Shown here: positions 48,895 to 59,908 of the stretch, piece by piece | Layout: every line of letters begins with the position of its first letter | Position numbering within the stretch: the first letter of the stretch is position 1 | NCBI GenBank assembly: GCA_016617785.1 | Contig: JADILM010000004.1 | Span: forward strand, 1,612,001 to 1,676,000 | Source: Sporobolomyces roseus | Taxonomy: Eukaryota; Basidiomycota; Microbotryomycetes; Sporidiobolales; Sporidiobolaceae | Length of the DNA: 64,000 nucleotides | Reading direction: 5' to 3' | Notes under the pieces: generated by a model | Seen by the model: only the letters and a program-made list of their open reading frames with translations | Database searches by the model: none | What the model was told of the DNA's origin: nothing | Position numbers and translations under genes: made by a program

Positions 48895-50312
48895 ATGTTC
48901 CGAATCCTTACACCATCGATCGCCGAACCTTATTCTGATCCAGGACCATCAAAGCAATCTACGAGTAAAGCAGATTTAGATTCCATCATGATTGACAATT
49001 TCATCGCCGAGAATGATCCTACACAAGCTGCGGGAGGAGGGGGAGCTAGTAGTAGTAGTTCAAAAGTGACTGGACCTGGTGAAGTCATTGCGGATGCTAC
49101 TAGATGGATGAGGTAAACTTCTCTCAAGATCTCTTCATCTTTCTCAATAAACAACGACTGATGAGGAGAGTGAGACGATTACAGGGGTCACGGTACTTAT
49201 GTAGTAGATGATCAGGTGCTAGCGAGTGTGGCAGGTACTCTAGAACGAGTGAACAAGCTGGTCAGTGTCAAACCACTCAGAACAAAGTATGTACTCTCCC
49301 TCTTTATGCCTGAGCGACCCGAAAAGCTGACCTGTACCTTGTTGGCTACTACAGGTATCGAGGAGAAGTCGGAGATTTGGTTGTTGGACGGATAGTCGAG
49401 GTTCGTTTCATCTCTGCTCCCTCAGCTACGCGTCACCGTTAGCTGACGCGCCTCGACTCGGACAGTGCGGACCCAAACGATGGAAGGTCGAGACGAATGC
49501 ATCTCAGAACGCAGTACTCATGTTATCATCTATCAATTTGCCTGGAGGAATTCAGGTCAGTTCTCTTGCGCTTCTTTCGAATGAAGCTGATGCTGATCGA
49601 GTTCATGAGCGATACAGAGGCGTAAAGTCGAGTCAGATGAGCTGCAGATGCGATCATTCTTTCAAGAGGGAGATCTATTAGTTGCGGAAGTTCAAGCGTT
49701 CTTTGCAGACGGAGCTATGAGTTTACACACTCGTTCCCTCAAATACGGAAAGGTACGTTCTTGCTTTCGGCTCTCGATCGTGGTCTCAGTCTCAGCTAAC
49801 TCGTTGCTCGTGTACAGCTGAAAAACGGTCAATTAGTGACGGTTCCTCCAGCACTAATCGTTCGAGCGAAATCCCACTTCCACTCTCTCCCATACGGTGT
49901 CGACCTCATCATCGGACTGAACGGCTATATCTGGATCAGCAAGACTCTGAAGAAGGAAATGCGAAGGGATGGAGAAGAAGCTGGCTTTGGAGAGGAGAGT
50001 GGTGAAGGTGTTTACTCGGGAGAGAACGAGGTGAGCTTGTACCTCCTATTCATGTTCCCGATCTGTCACTGAGCGGATTTGATCGCGTCTCAGGAAATCT
50101 CGTCTGAAGTTCGACAAAACATCACTCGAACATCGATCCTCATCACGCTCTTCTCGAAACACTGCATACCGGTCTCGGCGGAACTCGTCGTCGAAGCTCA
50201 CGAGACGGCACTGAGAATCGTCGGAGATGGACCAACGGGATTGAGGAAATTGACGAGACCAGAAGTTGGAGTAGAGGTGTTGAGGGCTCTCGCGATGGGG
50301 AGGGAGGAGTAG
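48895..50312 (+). CDS. RRP4: Exosome complex subunit RRP4
   Basis: Seven exons, join(48895..49112,49185..49286,49355..49400,49466..49555,49618..49752,49818..50030,50094..50312), 340 aa. N-terminal domain with GHGTYV, S1 RNA-binding domain [15 protein letters not shown]...[24 protein letters not shown], and a KH domain with the GLNGYIWI signature. RRP4 is one of the three cap subunits of the nuclear and cytoplasmic RNA exosome. Exon 3 is only 46 nt; all phases close. Confidence 0.94.
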
Positions 50313-50455
50313 TTATAGCGCAATACGAGATGCTTCGACGACTTTACACAGGCTCGCGAGGGCGGAACACAGACTATGCAGTGAGTCGAGAAGCTCGATT
50401 GCGCATACTCCTTTACTAGATTTCCGCTTCTACAGATTTCTTACATTCCGCCTAA

Positions 50456-52091
50456 TCAAAGACCCAGGGCTACTTTGATCTCGTTGTTCTTCGGTCGAGT
50501 GCAAAAGGGAGTCAGTGCGAGGAGGATTCGATATCGTGAATCGAGAGAACGCACAATTTCGCGGTGAAGACGCTGGTCGCCAACCGCAATCCCAAGGAGC
50601 TGACGTGTGATGTCAGCCGGCTCTCTGCGTCGGTAGAGATAGCTGAGCTGTGACTTACACTCCAGTCGGCGACTCCGAGATCTCTCAGCGATTGAACAGC
50701 TTCGTAACAGACAGCATTGCGAATTCCTCGCTGAGCAGGATTCGTTACCCTCTTCGACTCGGCGATATTCGAGCAGACTTCGTAGGTCACATCGAGTGCG
50801 ACTGTCTTTCGGTCCCCTTTGACTTCGCTCCAATCCACGTGAAATGCGACTGTCTTGAGGTAGTCTGATAGTAGGAATCGAGGCTGTCGGGTTTGATGGG
50901 CGTAGCTGCAGCACTGCGATTGCATCAGCGGAGGCATGCTAGAGAGAACAACATGCGACATACAGCAGAACCTGGGCGAGCAACAGTCTTTCCTTGCTAC
51001 GGATATCGCTGAGATTCTCGTGAGACCAGGCTTGACTTTGTACGAGGCCGGCGGTCTGCTCACATCTCTCAAGTATGAATGTCAGCGAACTACGGACGTC
51101 CGGTCGACTCTTACCTTGTGCTCCACAACAAGCAGCGGTTTGCGAAATGTCGGTTCGACGGTATCTGCAACTTTGCGATCAACCAGGACAATGGCGTGGT
51201 CCAGATAGGAATCTATCAAATCTAAGCATCAGTGTCGAACACTTCATGTGGGCGAGAGACGGCATATGACAGACTTCCGACGTAATTCTCTTTGTCTTCC
51301 TTTTCGTAGCCGTACACCGCTTGTGATTGCACTTCGATGCGAAGCAAGCTTCTGAGGTGAGGTGCTATGAACTTATGTAAGACTGCGCAGACAGGATTGA
51401 TGACGTTTGTGAGGAAAGCATCCCTGTTTCACTCAAAGCTCAGTTTCGGGAACGAGGAACGATACATATTGAGCGAAATATGAACTGACGAAGAGTCTCC
51501 TTCCTTGTATAGACTCCTGAGCTCGCGCTTCATGGGCAGAAGAGTGCCTCGGACTGCTTTGAGCGCATTGAAGTAACGGACCTGTTCGATCTTGGGATGC
51601 GTCGAAAGTCGCGGCTGAATCTCGATTCGTCTATTGTCTATGTTTGATTTACCAGCCACGGCGTTCGGAGTGACGGCTATCTTCAGCTTGCCGACGCGAC
51701 ATGACGGTAGAGTGACAGTGAGGAGCTGGTATGCATCGAGGCCTTTGAAAGACAGGTATTTCGGAGCAGTCGATCTTGACGAGATGAGCTGTGATGGAGA
51801 TATCGGTAGCTGTGATTCTGCTCGCTGGACGTCTTACAGTACACTTACCTGTGGATAGTAAGCAGCTGTACGAGACCTAGATTTGCGTTTCGGAATTGCG
51901 AGCATTGTGACAGCTCGTCGACGTTGAACAGGTATGAAGGGACTGCTTCTGTAGCTTGCGGCTCGAGCTAGGTTTGTACTGTTGATGTCGTCATCACTCA
52001 GCGCTGAAGAGACCGTACTCTGCTTCGGAAGTCGGTTCGAGTTCGAAGAGGAACGAGAGACGACATGGAATCGGTCAAGATTGTCCTCCAT
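50456..52091 (-). CDS. PD-(D/E)XK nuclease-like protein, unknown function
   Basis: Seven exons, complement(join(50456..50599,50659..50913,50960..51055,51115..51221,51275..51423,51490..51788,51849..52091)), 430 aa. Residues 1-80 are polar and basic (QRRRAVTML, PKRKSRSR). The core reads RIEVQSQAVYGYEKEDKEN, then LIDSYLDHAIVLVDRKVAD and KPLLVVEHK, followed by a LLLAQVLLYCCSYAHQ helix: Glu, Asp and Glu-x-Lys in strand-like settings, in the order of a PD-(D/E)XK core. This superfamily placement is by motif only. Several donors are unusual (GTCAGT, GTCTGT, GTCGCA) but phase closes throughout. Head-to-head (212 bp between starts) with a pseudokinase gene, tail-to-tail with RRP4. Confidence 0.6.
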
Positions 52092-52303
52092 AACGCTCGG
52101 ATAGCGCTGGTGTCGATCGAAGGGCTATAAGTAGAAGGTCTTGAGACAAGAGAGCAAGAGGACACTCGATCCGCTCTTCAAATCGGAGTACCGCGGATTT
52201 GAATTCAAAAAGGGTCTATGCGCTGTCGCTAAGCTCCTTCTTTTCCTTTCTTCCTTTCTTCTCCACTCTTCTCCACCCTCTCTACTTGAGTCGTAACTCA
52301 GCG

Positions 52304-53428
52304 ATGACAAGCTCAGAACAGCTTCAAGCAATCGATCATCGCCGTCAAGCAGCGCTCCAATCTCGGCTCAAGCGAGGCGATACTCTCGCTTTGCAAGGTC
52401 CAACGCAACGTCCAGACACACTCCCTCCAGTAGACTATCCCGAGCACATCTCTGCATCTTCTGCCCCTCCTCGACGTCCATTCCAAAGTCTCCTCGGCGA
52501 CAAAGGTCCCGCAAAATCGATCTCTCCGTGGGAACTTCGCCTTGTCGAACCTCTACAAGTTGGAGCAAACAAAGAGGGAGAATGGTCTCAAGTCTGGAGA
52601 GTCGAGGCGAGAGCGAACGGTACGGAATCGACATCAAATGATACCAAGATTCAAGTGGTCTTGAAACTATACCATGAGGCGTTATTCCCAGACCCCGATG
52701 GCGAGGATGTTCCTGAGGAGGACGAATGGTGTCGATACAGTCCGGAGCAGCTCGAAGAGAGCGAAGCCAGAGTCTATTGGTACGCAGACATGAGATACTG
52801 ATTCTTTCGTAAACAACGCTGACCGCTCCTGAACAGTCGAGCTCGTTCGCTTCAAGGCCGTGATCTTTGTATCTGCTACGGCTTCTACGTGTTCTCGATT
52901 TGCGACAACGAACAAGTCTTGGGAGTCATTCTAGAAGACCTCACTTTAGTCACTGACGACCTCGGAAGCTATAAATCGTTGATGAAGAAGCGAGGGGAGA
53001 ACACGGCAGAGATGGTTCAAAGCATAGTAAGTCGGCTCTTTCTTCTCAGACCTGAACTGCTCATCAATTGCGAGCAGACTCTCTCAGCTTTCGGAGTTCT
53101 AGGACGTCTGCACGATTGCGAGGTGGTCAGCCTTGTTCCAAATCGATTCGAGGCCTTCGTTCTTCGTCAGAACGAACCGCAGCGCCACTACCTCGTCTTC
53201 CTAGGATTCAGTCGTAGCCAAAGCCGCGAAGTGCTCGAGGAAATTCTGAAGAAATTCGAGTCTGGCAGGATCGCACGTCTTACACCGGATCGACGAGATC
53301 GGTACTGGGTTCATCCTGACCATCATAATATGGTGTTTACTCTAGGAGCAGTCTTTGATGAAGAGTTCGATGTTTGGTGGGAAAGGGAGAAGAAGGAGAA
53401 CAACCTGGATTTGATGGCCATTGTATAG
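52304..53428 (+). CDS. Protein-kinase-like fold lacking catalytic residues (pseudokinase)
   Basis: join(52304..52779,52837..53026,53078..53428), 338 aa. After a polar N-terminus it follows the pattern of basidiomycete kinase-like proteins: VVLKLYHEALF (the Lys strand), PEQLEESEARVYCRARSLQG (helix C), CYGFYVF, and hinge-like VLGVILEDL. Where relatives have LHDxGVVHGD....N and LxDFSRS, this one has LHDCEVVSLVPNRFE and VFLGFSRS, so the catalytic HGD, the Asn and the metal-binding Asp are all replaced. Catalysis is therefore unlikely. The alignment is by eye. The last acceptor could be 3 nt earlier (53075). Confidence 0.65.
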
Positions 53429-53636
53429 TTCAGTACCAGTCAACCCTGCGATTTCTTCACTTGTTTTTCCGGTTTCGATGAAACGAGAGTCTCCGACGAG
53501 TACCCCAGAGACGAGAGACGAAAGTCCGCTAGAGCAGGAAAGCTCGATTCGACGATTCGAAAATGAAAATTCTATTGTTGACAACAAAGTGACGACTACT
53601 TGATATGAGACGTCTATGTGAAGAGAGATATATACG

Positions 53637-56600
53637 CTATACCTGTACACCGGGAGTGAATGGTACAGATTCGGGTCCTCCGACTTTACCTTTTCCTTTA
53701 CTCGATCCACCACCACCTCCTCCTCCAGCATTTCCACCACCTCGACCAGAAGGCCCTCCTCCCCTCGAGCTCTTCTTCGCTTTTGGCGGCGTCGAAACTT
53801 CAGAAGACTGAGCGTTCTCGCCATTTCCACCTCCTACATTCTTCTTCGCACCTTTCCCTCGAGTTCCTGAAGTTCCTCCACCTCGCGCACCTTTCTTCCC
53901 CTTCGAGCCTCCAGACCCACTGGCTACCGCTGATCGCAGAGCCGATTCTTCCGCCTGGACCCGTTTGCTCTCCTCTTCAAACCATTTCGCGAATTCTTTC
54001 GCTTCTTTATCCTCCTCTTCCCTCCGTCTCGCATCCGCCTGCTCTTGAGCCATGACCTCTGCAAAGCTTCTAGGTGCTTTGTGATCCTTGACGGCTTCGA
54101 CCTGTGCAATCTGTTCAGATTGAATTGCGGCGAAAGAAGACATTGGTGGAGGAGCGAAGGGATCGAAAGAGGTCGAGGGAGGGGAGATGACTGGAGCAGG
54201 TGTCGGCATCCGATCAAAGTTCTGCCAAGGTAGGTCAGAACCTCCGAAACTGGCTTTGGGTATCCGTTGAGAAGAGGATGAAGGGCGAGAAGCGAGTCGC
54301 GAGGGAGTGTAGATGGGTCCAGTAGCGGCTGTCGGATCAGAAGGTCGGATAATCGGAGAAGATGCTGACGGTGAAGGCGAAGGTCGAACAGGTCGAACCA
54401 TTCCTTGAGTAGGGGGAGTGGAAGCGACGGAGGGACGACGAGGGGAAACGACAGCTTGCTCAGATTGAATGCTGGCGAGAGAGGAAGTGCGAGCGACAGG
54501 AACAGGTCTCCAGCTACCTGTCATCGCTGAGAGACCGCTCGCTACCGGTGAAGAGGTTGCTGATGCGAGAGTGGGCGATAAAGGAGTCCTGACAGCTGGT
54601 GCTCGTTTGCTCGTGGGTGTCTCGTTCGCCATGATACTTCGAAGGTCGAGCGGTGATCTGTAGTCGGTAGCTACGTTAGTCACTTGAAAGAGAACAGAGA
54701 TCGAAAGGGAAGACTTACCTAGTAGCTTCGGGAGTGACTTGAGCCCAAGGTTGTAATCTCGTCGGCGGAGGTGAACCGAGAGGCATGAACGAGGGTTGAG
54801 ACGGTGAAGCAGACAGCGGTACATAGGAAGATCGACGTCGAGATACGTTCGAAGGCGGAAGTGCAGCTGATGGTTTGGGTGAAATCGCTTGATCGAGGAG
54901 GAAATCTTCATCGAATGCGAAAGGTTCGTCTGATTCTTGCACAGCTGCCAAAGAGGGACTCGCGTTTGGCGAAGAAGCTGGTCGCATCCGAGGGGATCTC
55001 GAAGGGAGCAGTTGAGGAGATGGGCCCGGAGAAAGGAGAGAGGGAGAAGGTTTCGAGATATTCGACGTGATATTCGGCTTGTATCGCTTGTACCCTCCTG
55101 TAGGACGTCCCACATCGAGATCTGCGAGATATTCGGAGTGCTTCGACAGGATCTCTTCGACGAGAAGACCGGATCGAGAAACCGGAGATTTGGCGCCTTG
55201 TCGTTCCCGAACGAAGGCAGTCAACGCGACGAGTAGATCTGCTGGCAGCTCCTCCAATAGGAACGACTCGAGGACGGTTTCCATCGAGGTCGTGAGGAAG
55301 TACATGCATGCTCGAACGAGATCGTGCGCCTCGTAGAATGCAGCATCGCAAAGAATCGAACAGACATTGTGGAGAGTGACTATGAGAGCCCAAAATGTTA
55401 GCCAGATGACTCAGAGCCGAGTAGAAGGAGAGGGAAGGAACGAACCGAAACTGCGTAACACTGCCGAACAGACTTGCTTGAGCTTGTCAAGAAGTAGCTC
55501 GTTTGCTGCTGCGAGGACTTGAACGGTAAAGTCGATGAACTCTTCAGGTGTTGATCGATCGACGGAATGAAACAAGCTCATTCCGGCATCTCGGTAGATG
55601 TGTTCGAGAACGAGGTTCATCACTTCACCATTGAGGTGCGAGAGCTTGAGTTCGAACATCACAGTCTTCGACTGTTTCGCCTCCTCCTTCCTCGTCGCAC
55701 TCCAGATAGGATCATCGAAGAAGGTGGTGAAGAATGGGCAGCGAGCTCGGAGGATAGAGGAATGAACTGGGATCTTGCTATCGGAGAGAACGAGAACAAC
55801 ATCGGGCTGCAGGGCAGAAGGAATCGATTTGGACTTGGTCGATGCGAGATGGAGAATTGAAGAGAGATGGGTCGGGAGAGTAGAAGAAGGAGGGTTCTTG
55901 ACCTGACGTTCGAGAGATTCGGTGAGAGCGGGAAGGTCGTAATCGATAGCGAGTGTCTTGAGTTCGTTCTTGACAGTTCCATAGTCGAGTTTGACTCCGC
56001 TCGGTAGATAAGTTCGGAGAGGCATTCCGATCCTTGAATCCCACACCGCTGGAAACTCATCCGAGTAGAGGTAGTGGACGAAGAGGAGAGCTGCAAAGTC
56101 GGAGCATTCGAGTTTGAGAGATCGATTCGTTGAGAGGGCTTGGCCGAGACTGGTTGAACGAGATGCGACGACAACCTTGTGAATCGGAATCGACTTGTGT
56201 CCCACTTTGACGGCAGCATCGGTTCCACCGGTAAGTACCTCCCAAGTCAAGTCCCACTTATCCGCGACGTCGTAGAGCTTCTTCGCTACTTCGATATCTC
56301 GCTCGATCGCGATGTCTGAATCTTCTTCTCCATCCGAGTCTTCGCCATCCTCCTCTCCACCGACAGCCTTCTTCTCCTTCCTGCTCTTCTCGATCTGCGG
56401 CGGTCCTATCCGTTGCCAGTGAGGGATAATCGATAGTAAATCGCGAGAGAGAGTAGCTCCTTCGATCTCGATGAACCTCAAAGGCACATCGGCCCTGAGA
56501 GCTGCGAATCCTCCTGTCGAGTTTGCGGCTACTTTGATGACTCGCTGCAAGTACGGGACTCGAGAGAACTTGAATCCTCCTCCAGACGAGTTTGAACCGG

Positions 56601-58553
56601 ATGGTGTCATCGGTGTCGCTCCTCCTCCTCCTTTGCTCGAGCTGGACTCGTACTTCTTTGATCGTAAGAAGACGTGACCTGAGACGGTACAGAGGATGAT
56701 TGAACCATCGAGGCCTACTCCAACATCGGTCACAGCCGTGAATTTCCGTCTCAAGTTCCAGATTCGTTGAGGTCGAGGGGTGAGTCGAGCGAGAGCTGAG
56801 CCGGGAGACGAGGTACCGTCGGGACTGGTGAAGAAGGGAGAGGGAGAACCAGTGTTGAGAACATTCGCTGCAGAAGAGGTCGAAGATCCAGAGTCGAGAT
56901 TGAAAGTGAAGACGTCTCCGAGAGAGCTGAGGGCTGCGAAAGTGTTTCCACACGATGCGACCTTGCTGATGATGGGTTTCGCTCCGACTTTCGGAGGTCG
57001 ATACGTTTGCATCTTGGAAGGGAAAGGTGTGAGAGGGAAAGCGATCTTGAGGTAAGCTTCGTGATACAGGACGACGACATCTCTGCTTTCGAGGAGGCAA
57101 GCTGTCGCATTCTCCGTTGCCGTGATCTGAATGACGGGTTGACTGACGAGTGTCACCTTTCGAGGCAAGACTTGAACAGCAGTTCCAGCAGCTGGATAAC
57201 CTAGTTGACCTCGATTCGTTCCCCAAGTATAAAGTGAATCGGCCGTGAAGACTGCTGTGTGCGTTCGAGAGGCGGCGGCACCGAGTACGACCTCCTTCTT
57301 GAGAGCACCTACGACTCGACGTGGGTTTGATTGAATCGGTTCGTCGGAAGATGAGGTGTTTTTGAAGGAGGATGAGGAAGCGATAGTCGTCGAAGCTGGA
57401 GTGTCGAGAGGATAACCGAGTTGCTGGAATCGATTTAATCCGAAGGTGTAGACATCGCCGGCAGTCGTAACAACAACGGTGTGATCGGGAGAGAGAACGA
57501 CAGAAGAAGCTTGGTGAGGGAAATCTTTGACTGGCGCGAAGGTGAACTGAGTTTGGGTCGTAGGTCCGAGACTACAAGGATCTTGGTATCAGCGTATGAA
57601 ACACAAGAAGGCTTCAGTACGGTGCGAAAGCTTACCGTCCTCCAGTTCCGTAACCGCAGAGTTTGACATTCCCTCGTTTCTCATCCGTCACGATTCCTGA
57701 ATGTAACCTCGCCATGCTAATATCCTTCACTCGACATGGTTCGAACTTTGCCAGTCCGTCTTCCTCTCCGTTCTTGCCATCTTCCCGCTTGAGCTGAACT
57801 CTTTCAGGAAACTGTCGTTCTGAATCGCTGGGGAATCCAAGGACATAGTTTCGATTCGATCCCCAACTAAATAGCTCGAGTCGTCCAGGATTCGGGTGAG
57901 AAGCGGTTGAGAAATGATCAGAAGGATTGGTGCCATCGACAGTCGAATTGAAAACGTCGAAAGGCGAGAGACCTACGAAAGGCACAAAGTCAGCTCAGTC
58001 GGAAGACGAAGGAGACGATGTGATACACACCTTCGCTATCTTTCGCTCGTGTGTCGATATCGTCCCGAGCTAAGAGCGTCTTGGCCGCTGCGATGTTCTG
58101 TTCTTGCGAAATGGGATCAGAAAAGGGCGATTCCTGAATCGTGAAGAATAGACGTACACCTGAGTAGAGCGCACGATGTAATGCGGTCCATCCACTCTCG
58201 AGATCCGGCAGATTGACCTGAATTCCCGGCACTTTGAGGAGAAGTTCGACCCAATCCAAAGCCCAACTCTCTTTCTCCATCACTGCCAAATGTAACACCG
58301 TCCTTCCCAAATAATCCCTCCTGTTCACTTCCGCAAACACCATTTGTTTCTCCATACTTCCACCACTAGCGAACCCTGCTACTCCCGGACTTTTCGATAA
58401 TCCACTCCCATTTCCTCCTCCTCCTCCACCTGCGCCCGAGTCATTCCGACTGGATGAAGATCCAGTACTCGCAGCGCCGCCTCGGTTGACGAAAGCCCTA
58501 GCTTTCGCGATAGCTCTTGAGGCGTAAAGAGCATGAATATCGATGTTGCTCAT
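53637..58553 (-). CDS. Ankyrin-RCC1-BTB protein, IBTK-like
   Basis: Six exons, complement(join(53637..54657,54719..55379,55446..57571,57636..57972,58031..58097,58158..58553)), 1535 aa. Domain order: ankyrin repeats (RRDYLGRTVLHLAV, ESGWTALHRALYSG), RCC1-like repeats (LFSWGSNRNYVLG, VYTFGLNRFQQLGYP, LYTWGTNRGQLGYP, VFTFNL), a first BTB domain (AAVKVGHKSIPIHKVVVASRS), a second BTB (DVVLVLSDSKIPVHSSILRARCPFF), then a Ser/Pro- and Gly-rich C-terminus. This is the layout of IBTK, a CUL3 substrate adaptor in animals; CUL3 adaptor work is inferred. The BTB-to-tail joins depend on introns with clean phase. Confidence 0.88.
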
Positions 58554-59486
58554 GAGCGGGAAGAACGCGAGAAGAGAGCGCCGTTGGTCGCTCTACTTGC
58601 GCGCGTGATTCGTTGAAGGCTGACTCCTGGACGAGGTCGAATCAACGAAGGTGAAGGAATCGGAGATCCTGGGAGAGATAAGTGTCGAATAGAGTCGGAT
58701 CTATTTGATGAGGGAATCGGTTCTAGGAGTGAGGGACCGCGCGAGAGAGGCAGGCGAACAGTGCTTGGGTAGATAGAGAGGGTTCAAGAAGGGATGGGAG
58801 GGAGTGTAAGAGGTGGTTTTGGAGGCTGCTCGAGTTGAAGAACGTGGGATTCCCTTTCGACTTGTTTCAGGTTGCAGCTGAACTTGATCTACTTGATAGG
58901 AGTGTATGCTATGCTTGATGAGTTTTAAAGAGCTATAGGGATGTGCTGAGGGTGAAGAAGAGAGAGCGAGATCGAGTTTCGGTGGAGGTAGAGGAAAGGT
59001 GATCGGCTGGAGGTCGGAGGTAGCTGTCGCTTATGAAGAGTTGTCTCGTAGCTCTCGGAGCTCAGCTGGCTAGCCGGTTGCGTTGCGAGCGAAGGCGGAA
59101 GTGGCGGATGAGTGAGAAAGTGAACTTTGACTTTCGCAACCAACTTTCGCTTCGGTCTGTTCTCCCTTCTTCGATCGCTAGCTTGCGTACTTCGACAGGA
59201 GCGGGAGAACAGCGAAGGAGCTTCAGTGGATAATTGATCGCGAATTCACCATCGCAAGTGTGCGAACAGCTCCGAGTGCTATGTCGTCGGCCTCGATATG
59301 GCCTGGTAGCTCCCGTCAACTAGTTTTGGGCAAGGGTCGAAGCGAAGAGAAAGACTGAGACGAAAGATAGAGATTTGCGAAATGGAGTTTGCGAATTTTT
59401 CTCTTCTCCTCCTTTCACCTCTATCTCAACCCTCTCTCATTCTCCATCGCTCAACTCAGCTCGTAGATTGCTAGCAGTATCCTAAC
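58554..59486. other. Divergent intergenic region
   Basis: 933 bp between the IBTK-like start (minus strand) and the small gene start (plus strand). TTTCGCAA-type words at 59140, 59373 and 59388, and a C/T-rich leader at 59400-59460. No gene seen. Confidence 0.4.
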
Positions 59487-59908
59487 ATGGCCACCAAGTC
59501 TGACTCAAGCGTAAGCTCATGCTCCCCTCCTTCCTGTCGCTCCCTCCCAAAACTTTCTCCTCCCTCTCCTCTCCCTTTGAGCTTCCGAACTGACTCCAAA
59601 TCGTCTCCTAGCCTCCCTCTGACATCTCAAGCGCTCAAGGAACGTCTGCCAACCACGACTATGAGGCTCCTCAACTTCCTCACCCCGATTATCGTATCTG
59701 TCGCACTCAAAAATGTGATGAAGACGGCTCAGAGAAAGCTGAACAGGACATTCTATCCTTGACCTACTTCACCGTATGCGCAAGAGCTAAGGTCGAGCTT
59801 TGTGGAGTGCAGTCTCATTCACAACGATCAGAAATGAGTCGTTCTCGTGAATGTTTCGATCCGACTTGCGAAGCTGCTGAAGCATGCGGACTCGGATGGA
59901 TGCCTTAG
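59487..59908 (+). CDS. Small spliced gene, unknown Cys-containing protein
   Basis: join(59487..59510,59612..59908), 106 aa. A C/T-rich leader leads into ATG, and after 8 codons comes an intron with textbook signals (GTAAGC, branch GAACTGACTCC, acceptor CCTAG). The spliced product reads NHDYEAPQLPHPDYRIC, then Cys-containing segments (CRTQKC, VCARAKVELCGV, ECFDPTCEAAEACGLG). Seven or more Cys in about 75 residues suggest a metal-binding or disulphide-rich fold; no family recognised. Reading through without splicing gives a different, less plausible 91-codon frame. Confidence 0.45.

Noticed and set aside
51429..51659. An extra intron (GTAAATC...GATTCAG) in the nuclease-like gene near 51615-51652
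   Set aside because: It gives a frame that cannot join the next exon; reading through keeps phase and yields the continuous KSNIDNRR...VRYFNALKAV sequence.
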